Source of the DNA: Lachnospiraceae bacterium UBA3850
Lineage (GTDB): Bacteria > Bacillota > Clostridia > Lachnospirales > Lachnospiraceae
Length of the DNA: 22,801 bases
Reading direction: 5' to 3'
Assembly: GCA_002392655.1 (NCBI GenBank)
Contig: DGHK01000062.1
Location: 7,016 to 29,816 of the forward strand
Below the pieces are notes generated by a model. That model saw only the letters and a list, made by a program, of their open reading frames with translations, had not been told where the DNA came from and made no database searches. Position numbers and translations under genes: made by a program. Numbering within the stretch: the first letter of the stretch is position 1; the number at the start of each line of letters is the position of its first letter. Below, piece by piece: positions 17,322 through 22,801 of the stretch.

Positions 17322-17963
17322 TTATTTTTTTCTTTTACCTATATAATTGGTTACGTGAGCTCTGCTCTTATCAGAGGAAGCCTTACTTCGGATTCGTTTT
17401 GCCTTCCTCTTTTTCTTTACTATCCCGGTGTCATATATAGTATAGTCCCTCTCAAAAAGCTGTTCAGTCATGTCACGCTTTATAGTAGGTTCTCCGGCTG
17501 TACTTACCAGCCTGTCATATATAACTCTTCGCTTAGTACCAGAAAGCTTGGGAAGTCCTTCTTTTTCCTGAATCTCGGCAAGCTCGCTTCTCCAAAGAAG
17601 ATCCAGTTGATTATAGAGCTTGACCTTCGGGGATTTCTCAGCATCTCTTTCTACGATTACATTTTCTTCATTTACGAAAATTATTCCCCAATAATCAGGC
17701 ACATGCTTCTCAACCTGAACGTGTCTTTCTCCAACAACTATGTAACATCTGTCACAAAACTGATCATAATCCTTAATCTGAGTTTTTAATCTGGTATATG
17801 TATCATTATCAGACTTTATCTCAAATCCGATCAACTCACCATCAACTACGGCAATTACATCTGCTCTTGAGTTTTTAATGGTTTTTTCCTCTATTGTCCT
17901 GACCTTCTTATATCTCTCATCCAGATAATCAAACAGAGGCTCCCTTATATCTATGTCGAGCAA
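17322..17963 (-). CDS. sce7726-like PD-(D/E)XK nuclease-fold protein
   Basis: The 213-residue protein has a PD-(D/E)XK-like core: Asp35 in SRADVIAVVDG, Glu48-x-Lys50 in GFEIKSD, and Gln62 after it. This resembles the sce7726 family of small nuclease-like proteins of unknown role. The C-terminal third is very basic (KKKRKAKRIRSKASSDKSRA) and may bind nucleic acid. Translation starts at TTG 17963, chosen because AAGGAG lies seven bases upstream, the family begins with a [D/E]IREPL-like segment, and no Met occurs nearby. The gene lies between a terminator-like hairpin and the ylxM promoter. The TAA stop is followed by 44 more in-frame codons, so the protein may be truncated relative to relatives. 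Function is not established. Confidence 0.75.
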   Translation of the reverse strand: MLDIDIREPLFDYLDERYKKVRTIEEKTIKNSRADVIAVVDGELIGFEIKSDNDTYTRLKTQIKDYDQFCDRCYIVVGERHVQVEKHVPDYWGIIFVNEENVIVERDAEKSPKVKLYNQLDLLWRSELAEIQEKEGLPKLSGTKRRVIYDRLVSTAGEPTIKRDMTEQLFERDYTIYDTGIVKKKRKAKRIRSKASSDKSRAHVTNYIGKRKK

Positions 17964-18003
17964 ACCTTCTCTCCTTTATGACATTTGATACTTATATTAC
18001 ATA

Positions 18004-18024
18004 AGGGGAGCAAAACGCTCCCCT
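18004..18024 (-). terminator. Terminator-like hairpin after the HPr-like gene
   Basis: AGGGGAGC (18004-18011) and GCTCCCCT (18017-18024) form a G+C-rich 8-bp stem with loop AAAAC. On the minus strand it is followed by TATGTAATATAAG, a weak U-tract. It separates the HPr-like gene from the nuclease-like gene. Confidence 0.62.
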
Positions 18025-18052
18025 GCATAAATCACGTTATTATATATAAAGC

Positions 18053-18286
18053 TTAATCAACGATATAAGGCTTGATTGTCTCCATAATCTTGTCCTCATC
18101 ATGATCAGCATAGATATTGAGCTGTATCGGACTTGAGAGATCAAGACTGAAGATTCCCATAATTGACTTTGCATCTATAACATATCTTCCTGATACGAGA
18201 TCAAAGTCAGCCTTGAATCCGCTTATATCATTAACAAATGATTTAACCTTTTCCATAGAATTGAGTGAAACTTTTACTTGTGTCAT
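18053..18286 (-). CDS. HPr-family protein lacking the phosphorylatable histidine
   Basis: The 77-residue protein keeps the HPr fold signature around the regulatory serine: DAKSIMGIFSLDLS with Ser41 matching Ser46 of HPr. The N-terminal active-site loop (G-[IL]-H-A-R-P) is missing: NSMEKVKSFVNDI has neither the His nor the Arg and is about 3-4 residues shorter. It cannot carry a phosphate from enzyme I and therefore is not a PTS phosphocarrier. By analogy with Crh of Bacillus, which has Gln at that position, it may act through HPr kinase/phosphorylase and a CcpA-type regulator, but that is inference. The start is ATG 18286 with GGAGG upstream. Two promoter-like sites lie upstream at 18324-18352 and 18396-18424. 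Confidence 0.85.
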   Translation of the reverse strand: MTQVKVSLNSMEKVKSFVNDISGFKADFDLVSGRYVIDAKSIMGIFSLDLSSPIQLNIYADHDEDKIMETIKPYIVD

Positions 18287-18323
18287 GCTTGTAACCTCCG
18301 TTATTTACAGAATTTTATCTTAT

Positions 18324-18352
18324 GTTATAATGACATATGTGTTTATTGTCAC
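18324..18352 (-). promoter_or_regulatory. Proximal promoter of the HPr-like gene
   Basis: GTGACA (18352-18347), a 17-bp spacer and TATAAC (18329-18324) on the minus strand; each box matches the consensus at five of six bases. The predicted leader is about 30 bases. A small palindrome, AGCAT-AAT-ATGCT (18355-18367), lies just upstream. Confidence 0.55.
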
Positions 18353-18395
18353 GCAGCATAATATGCTATAAAATGCATGCTGACATCCATTTAAT

Positions 18396-18424
18396 ATAAT
18401 AAAGTTAAAGGCTTAAAAAGTCAA
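18396..18424 (-). promoter_or_regulatory. Distal promoter of the HPr-like gene
   Basis: TTGACT (18424-18419), a 17-bp spacer and TATTAT (18401-18396) on the minus strand. Its -35 box abuts the putative mtaB -10 box TATAAT (18425-18430) on the plus strand, so the two divergent promoters share DNA. Confidence 0.5.
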
Positions 18425-18430
18425 TATAAT
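18425..18430 (+). promoter_or_regulatory. Putative -10 box of mtaB
   Basis: A perfect TATAAT stands about 20 bp before the mtaB start, but no convincing -35 lies 16-18 bp upstream. It implies a leader of about 12 bases. Confidence 0.4.
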
Positions 18431-18449
18431 AATCGTTCGGAGACATATG

Positions 18450-19748
18450 ATGTATAAGAATTTACAGGATAAAAAAGTTCATATAGTTACACTTGGATGC
18501 AAGGTCAATCAGTATGAATCAGATTCCATGCTTGAAGCACTGATAAACGAGGGTTGTGTACGGGCAGAATCTGATGAACCAGCCGATATATATATCATCA
18601 ACACCTGTTCTGTCACTAACATGGCTGACAGAAAATCCAGACAGATGATAAGCAGAATGCGTAAGCAAAATGAATCTGCAATCATTGCAGCTACGGGGTG
18701 TTATGTTCAGGCTATAGGCGATGAACTGCTCAAAAACACATCAGTTGATCTGATCATTGGAAATAATAGAAAAAAGGACGCTCCGAGAATACTGTCTGAA
18801 TACATAAGCGAAGGTACAACAAGCGACAGCTTTATAGATATAAATGAAGACTGTAATTATGAGGATATGTCGATAAATATGCCTGAGAACCATACAAGGG
18901 CATATATGAAGATTCAGGATGGCTGCAACAACTTCTGCACCTACTGTATCATTCCTTATGTACGAGGTCGAATAAGAAGCAGAAAGCTGTCAGATATACT
19001 GAGCGAGGCTGCTACCCTTGCAAAGAACGGCGTTAAAGAGATAATCCTTACAGGAATAAATGTATCCAGCTACGAAGATGGTGATTTTCGAATAAAGGAT
19101 GTTATCTGCAGACTATCAAAGACTGAAGGAATTGAAAGAATCAGACTCAGTTCTCTGGAGCCGCGTATAATCAGCAGGGATTTTCTGGAGGCAGTTAGTA
19201 AGCTTCCTAACTTTTGTCCGCATTTTCATCTCTCACTTCAGAGTGCCTGCAATAAAACACTTAAAGCCATGAATCGTCACTATACTATAGAAGAATATGC
19301 AGATTCAGTTAAAATGATCAGAGAGTATTTTGATAACCCTGCTATCACAACTGATATCATAGTCGGATTTCCGGGTGAAACTGATGAAGATTTTGAAGAC
19401 TGCTATAAGCATCTTGAGGAGCTCGAACTCTATGAGATGCATGTATTCAAATACTCCAGAAGAAAAGGTACCATAGCTGATAAGATGCCTGATCAGGTAG
19501 ATGAGCAGATTAAAACCGAGAGAAGCAATCAACTGCTTAAGCTGACCGCTAAGCAAAAGAAGGCTTTTGAAGAGCTTTTCAACGGTACAACTCAGGAGGT
19601 TCTTATAGAGGAGATTGTTACTAAAAACGACAAAAAATATTTACGGGGACATACAACAAGATATATCCTTGTCGACATCCCCGTAAATGATCATGAATTA
19701 AGTTCAGCATCCGAACAGATAAATAAACTGATTGAAGCTAGATTATGA
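18450..19748 (+). CDS. mtaB: tRNA t6A37 methylthiotransferase MtaB
   Basis: This radical-SAM methylthiotransferase (432 residues from the second Met) has the N-terminal cluster cysteines in TLGCKVNQYES (Cys17), NTCSVTNMADRKSRQ (Cys53) and ATGCYVQ (Cys84), and the radical SAM triad DGCNNFCTYCIIP (Cys159, Cys163, Cys166). The GCKVNQYES variant marks MtaB rather than MiaB. A short TRAM-like RNA-binding end follows from about 370. MtaB adds a methylthio group to t6A37 giving ms2t6A in ANN-decoding tRNAs such as tRNA-Lys. Two consecutive ATGs exist at 18447 and 18450; GGAGA (18439-18443) is better spaced for 18450. Its TGA overlaps the end of the MATE gene by six bases on the opposite strand. Confidence 0.94.
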   Translation: MYKNLQDKKVHIVTLGCKVNQYESDSMLEALINEGCVRAESDEPADIYIINTCSVTNMADRKSRQMISRMRKQNESAIIAATGCYVQAIGDELLKNTSVDLIIGNNRKKDAPRILSEYISEGTTSDSFIDINEDCNYEDMSINMPENHTRAYMKIQDGCNNFCTYCIIPYVRGRIRSRKLSDILSEAATLAKNGVKEIILTGINVSSYEDGDFRIKDVICRLSKTEGIERIRLSSLEPRIISRDFLEAVSKLPNFCPHFHLSLQSACNKTLKAMNRHYTIEEYADSVKMIREYFDNPAITTDIIVGFPGETDEDFEDCYKHLEELELYEMHVFKYSRRKGTIADKMPDQVDEQIKTERSNQLLKLTAKQKKAFEELFNGTTQEVLIEEIVTKNDKKYLRGHTTRYILVDIPVNDHELSSASEQINKLIEARL

Positions 19749-21119
19749 CTCTGCCTTAGGTTCTTTACCCAGTTTATTCATACTCTGTCTCACCTTGATA
19801 AAGCTCATGAGGCACCATGCGATCTGACTGATCGTTGTTGCTCCCCATACTCCCCATACATCAAGGTTTAAAACGATGGCCAGAATATAACTGGCTATCG
19901 GGTTTATAATAAGCACACACAAGGTAGCCATCAATCTCGGACCTTTTACATCTCCCATTCCTCTCATAGCGGCTACATTTACTATTCTTGTAATCTGAAG
20001 CAATGTGAGTGCAGCAGCTACATAGCTATACTTCGTTCCTGTCGCTATTGCTTCCTCGTCTTTAAAGAATGAACCATAGAACGCATGCGCACCAAATATA
20101 TATATAGCGCTTAGGACAATTGACACCACTATTGCTATTTTCATGGCCTTACTCACATATTGTCTAAGTTCACCATACTTTTCAGCTCCCATACTTCTGC
20201 CGGTTAGCGTTACGACTGTACTCTGAATTCCGTCTCCGAATGCAAAAGAATAATTAAGAAGGATCATCGCTACAAAGTAAACGGCAGTTTTATCATATGG
20301 AAGTGTTGATATGACAATACCTGAAATAAGGAATCCTATTCTTGTAAATATATTCTCAAAAACTACATTTCCAGCTTTACTCTTGATATTCTTTTTTATC
20401 TCCGGCGTTACATCCTTGGTTCTAAAGGTACCCTTAAGACTCAGGAAGTCGCTTGATTTTTGAAGAAAAATAATTCCGATTATACAAGAAGCTACAGTTC
20501 CTGCTACTGTTCCAAGTGCATCACCGGCAACCTCCAGTCTTGGAAATCCCCAATGACCTTCGATAAACAGATAATTTACAAATATATCTCCAACACCCAT
20601 TGCTATACTTGAAAAAAGCGTAATTTTTGTTTTCCCGACTCCTCTCAACGCAGCATTTAAAACAATTGAAAGTGTCTGGAATATCATAAATCCCATAACT
20701 ATACGGAAGAACTGAACCGAGAGATCTATGGTCTCAGTCTGTTTACTAAAAAGTAAAATCACCGGTTTGGCAAAAACAGACAGGAGTATACCCAGTACCA
20801 CTGATAATAATATAGTTATTCTCAGAACAGTATGGAAGTAAGCATTTGCTTCCTCCTTATCCTTTCTTCCTAATGACTGTGATACAAATATAGATACAGT
20901 TGTTCCCAGGGCAAAGAATATACAGAGAAAAAGAAGCTTAGGCTGACTTGTGATAGATACAGCAGAGACAGCTTTTTTACCGAGAGGTGCTATCATCTTC
21001 GTGTCTATAGATGTAACAACTACACTGATCAGACTCTCTAAAACTGCAGGAATTCCAATCGTTATAAACTCTTTTTTCATATTTGGTTTTGCGTCTAATA
21101 CATTTGCTTTTTCTGCCAA
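19743..21119 (-). CDS. MATE family efflux transporter
   Basis: The 458-residue protein has about 12 membrane segments in two related halves, as in MATE (DinF/NorM-like) antiporters, e.g. FITIGIPAVLESLISVVVTS near the start and ALTLLQITRIVNVAAMRGMGDVKGPRLM in the second half. The family exports cationic compounds in exchange for Na+ or H+; the substrate here is unknown. The first codon is taken as TTG 21119, with AGGA nine bases upstream; ATG 21080 is possible but has no ribosome binding site and gives MKKEFITIGIP. It lies 29 bp after the membrane-protein gene upstream, so the two may be co-transcribed, and it converges on mtaB with a 6-bp overlap. Confidence 0.92.
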   Translation of the reverse strand: MAEKANVLDAKPNMKKEFITIGIPAVLESLISVVVTSIDTKMIAPLGKKAVSAVSITSQPKLLFLCIFFALGTTVSIFVSQSLGRKDKEEANAYFHTVLRITILLSVVLGILLSVFAKPVILLFSKQTETIDLSVQFFRIVMGFMIFQTLSIVLNAALRGVGKTKITLFSSIAMGVGDIFVNYLFIEGHWGFPRLEVAGDALGTVAGTVASCIIGIIFLQKSSDFLSLKGTFRTKDVTPEIKKNIKSKAGNVVFENIFTRIGFLISGIVISTLPYDKTAVYFVAMILLNYSFAFGDGIQSTVVTLTGRSMGAEKYGELRQYVSKAMKIAIVVSIVLSAIYIFGAHAFYGSFFKDEEAIATGTKYSYVAAALTLLQITRIVNVAAMRGMGDVKGPRLMATLCVLIINPIASYILAIVLNLDVWGVWGATTISQIAWCLMSFIKVRQSMNKLGKEPKAES

Positions 21120-21148
21120 TTTTACAATCCTGTTTAATCGAATCTAGT

Positions 21149-22654
21149 TTACATACAAGCTATAGATATGTGTGTAATCCCTTTATCATCATCTACATAT
21201 AATTCAACATAATAAGTATATGCATCATCTGCATATGTATATTCCGTATAATTCAGAGATGTAGAGACGAAGGGGTCAAAAGGAGGTTCCCCATATGCTG
21301 CCTCTATCTCCTCCGCTGTACTTCCCCATGTTATACCACCCGGAAGAATTAACGAAGGATATTTACCGTTTTTTGTATATCCGATATCTATATCCAAAGA
21401 GTTGATCTTGCAATCAGCAATTTTCTTCGTTTCTTCTGTATCATTTGTGAAGCCAATCCAGATATCCAGATCATCATCGAAATTATCACTCTTAAGAGCT
21501 ATAGTTCCGGGGAGCACATCTCCTGTATTCAGTACATAATCATCATCAAAGCCATAGTCCTTCAGGTTATAAGAGAACTCATCACTTATTTTAGAATACT
21601 CAAATGGAAGCTCCAGGATATCTCCCTCAAAGCATATCTGCTTTGAATAGAGATCATCTGAAAGACCAGCCGGAATATCAACATTTGAACCTGTTTTATA
21701 AGGTTCTATATCAATATCCTTGATATTTACAATAAACCACTTACCGTTTACATTCATACATGTGAAGGTACAATAATAAGTTCCGGCATTTTCTATTCCG
21801 TCCTTATCTATATATTTAACAGAAATATTCATATCCCTGATCTCATCAGATTTGTCCTTCTCATAATCCCATGCTTCGAGTTCAGAAACTCTGTCTGATT
21901 CGGAATACATATCTCCCGTCTCTATCTCAACCTTACTTTTCTGAAGCTCTGAGATATGATTCTTATGATCAGTTATAAAGGACTCTACATTCTTAACAAA
22001 TGTATCCTTATCCTTAACATCATCAGATACATAGTCCTTAAGATTAGAAGCATTTCCGGAATTATAAGCATCTATATAAGCATAAGCGATAGTCTCTATA
22101 CTAGACGCACCACCATCCTCCTTCTTATCAAAAAGGAAGTACATGCCAACTCCAAGACCGGCAAGTAAAACAACGATACCGGATATGATTCCGATTATTA
22201 AACCTTTAGACTTCTTCCTAGGTTTTTCTTCCTTTCCTTTTGGAGGAAGCTGGCCATATGGAGCAGCCTGCGATGTAGGTGACTGATTAAGCACAGCCTG
22301 CGAAGGTGCATTATACCTTGCCTGTGGCTGAGGAGTATACTGACCCTGCTGTGGGTTATACTGACCTTGCTGAGGAGTATACTGTCCCTGCTGTGGATTC
22401 ATCTGTCCCTGCTGTGGATTATAGGTCATCTGCGGATTACCCTGAGGGAACTGCATATTCGGACGATTACCCTGAGACTGCGGTCTGGCATATGGATTCT
22501 GACCCGGCATTGGCTGCTGCCCTACATAAGGACTTTGTTCGGGCATAGGCCGTCCGTTTTGTGGATACGGCTGACCATATTGATAAAAAGGTCTCTTAAG
22601 TGGTTCCTGCTTTATGGATTCAGAACCGTTATATACCTCTTCTTCTTCGTTCAT
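21149..22654 (-). CDS. Membrane-anchored protein with repetitive Pro/Gln/Tyr-rich N-terminus
   Basis: The 501-residue protein has three parts. Residues 1-135 are Pro/Gln/Gly/Tyr-rich and disordered, with five 7-residue units (NPQQGQM/Y and TPQQGQY types) at 79-113. Residues 140-150 are basic (KGKEEKPRKKSK), followed by one transmembrane helix at 151-175 (GLIIGIISGIVVLLAGLG...). The rest is an exported region: about 185-320 reads like a small NTF2-like/DUF4878-type domain, and the end (WGSTAEEIEAAYGEPP) resembles a SmpA/OmlA-like segment. The topology suggests the repetitive part is cytosolic and the folded parts are outside, as in many Lachnospiraceae envelope proteins of unknown job. The start at ATG 22654 has AGAGGTGG upstream. 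An extended -10 promoter lies at 22707-22715. The family name is not certain. Confidence 0.86.
   Translation of the reverse strand: MNEEEEVYNGSESIKQEPLKRPFYQYGQPYPQNGRPMPEQSPYVGQQPMPGQNPYARPQSQGNRPNMQFPQGNPQMTYNPQQGQMNPQQGQYTPQQGQYNPQQGQYTPQPQARYNAPSQAVLNQSPTSQAAPYGQLPPKGKEEKPRKKSKGLIIGIISGIVVLLAGLGVGMYFLFDKKEDGGASSIETIAYAYIDAYNSGNASNLKDYVSDDVKDKDTFVKNVESFITDHKNHISELQKSKVEIETGDMYSESDRVSELEAWDYEKDKSDEIRDMNISVKYIDKDGIENAGTYYCTFTCMNVNGKWFIVNIKDIDIEPYKTGSNVDIPAGLSDDLYSKQICFEGDILELPFEYSKISDEFSYNLKDYGFDDDYVLNTGDVLPGTIALKSDNFDDDLDIWIGFTNDTEETKKIADCKINSLDIDIGYTKNGKYPSLILPGGITWGSTAEEIEAAYGEPPFDPFVSTSLNYTEYTYADDAYTYYVELYVDDDKGITHISIACM
22322..22420 (-). repeat. 21-bp tandem repeats coding for the Pro/Gln/Tyr heptads
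   Basis: About five near-identical 21-bp units encode the heptads at residues 79-111 of the membrane protein. The units differ mainly in the first residue (Asn/Thr) and the last (Met/Tyr). Such repeats can change copy number by slippage or recombination. Confidence 0.75.
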
Positions 22655-22706
22655 AATACCACCTCTTAAACGATAATTTATCTAATCTCCGTTAAAACTA
22701 AACAAC

Positions 22707-22715
22707 ATTATACCA
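22707..22715 (-). promoter_or_regulatory. Extended -10 promoter of the membrane-protein gene
   Basis: The minus strand reads TGGTATAAT, a TGn-extended perfect -10 box, about 55 bp before the start codon. The -35 region is weak, which extended -10 promoters tolerate. Confidence 0.6.
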
Positions 22716-22743
22716 CTCAATTGCAAAAGCTTGAAATACTTTT

Positions 22744-22801
22744 TGTCCCACTGGGACATTCTTGCAGCAAAGCTGCAGTCTCGCCGTTCGATTCCCAGAA
22801 T
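22744..22801. repeat. Hairpin-rich stretch at the window edge, incomplete
   Basis: TGTCCCA-C-TGGGACA (22744-22758) and TGCAGC-AAA-GCTGCA (22763-22777) are two adjacent perfect inverted repeats, followed by a more G+C-rich stretch running off the edge. This looks like the start of another structured intergenic element, different in sequence from the one at 8590-8765. Its full extent cannot be seen. Confidence 0.45.

Noticed and set aside
22306..22669. Plus-strand open frames across the repetitive N-terminus of the membrane protein
   Set aside because: They are low-complexity antisense shadows of the Pro/Gln/Tyr repeat coding strand, without ribosome binding sites.
22782..22801. TTCGATTCC at the window end looks like a tRNA T-loop
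   Set aside because: The five bases on each side do not pair as a T-stem, and no D-arm, anticodon arm or acceptor can be placed on either strand in the visible part.

Overview
The window reads as a chromosomal segment of a low-to-moderate G+C Gram-positive anaerobe, most likely a Lachnospiraceae member (Coprococcus/Butyrivibrio/Roseburia-like). This is an inference from the ylxM-ffh-rpsP-khpA-rimM-trmD block, AGGAGG-type ribosome binding sites, a DUF6465-type small protein, a His-less HPr-like protein and a giant acyl-CoA-dehydratase-activase protein. I saw no rRNA, tRNA, CRISPR array, insertion sequence or phage gene. No gene-free stretch exceeds 300 bp.

Layout. (1) 1-3644, minus strand: a sugar operon transcribed GH3 glycosidase -> transaldolase -> L-fucose/arabinose-isomerase-like protein (cut by the left edge). 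Together they suggest pentoside hydrolysis feeding the pentose phosphate pathway. (2) 3645-3893: divergent control region with good sigma-A-type promoters and a 21-bp-spaced direct repeat around a small palindrome. (3) 3894-8545, plus strand: a 1404-residue dual-ASKHA, iron-sulfur activase/dehydratase-like protein followed by a GNAT acetyltransferase. (4) 8590-8765: a 176-bp G+C-rich structured inverted-repeat element between convergent genes. (5) 8802-10262, minus: hisH-hisF alone, without other histidine genes. (6) 10349-12822, minus: response regulator and histidine kinase (1-bp overlap), then a DUF6465-like small protein. (7) 12917-17102, minus: the conserved translation/secretion cluster ylxM-ffh-rpsP-khpA-rimM-trmD, followed by a small lipoprotein where many Firmicutes carry rplS. 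(8) 17187-18286, minus: an HPr-like protein lacking the phosphorylatable histidine loop, then a small PD-(D/E)XK nuclease-like protein whose stop codon is followed by 44 more in-frame, lysine-rich codons. (9) 18450-19748, plus: mtaB, converging with a 6-bp overlap on a MATE transporter. (10) 21149-22654, minus: a membrane protein with a Pro/Gln/Tyr-rich repetitive N-terminus. The window ends in an incomplete hairpin-rich stretch.

How the genes work together: the sugar operon is a local metabolic unit. The trmD cluster and mtaB are core translation functions. The lipoprotein and two-component genes directly downstream of trmD look like an accessory envelope-sensing unit with its own promoter, which sits on top of the preceding terminator. 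The least explained objects are the structured element at 8590-8765, the His-less HPr-like protein, the in-frame tail after the nuclease-like gene, and the giant activase protein. No wholly new multi-gene system is demonstrated by the sequence alone.
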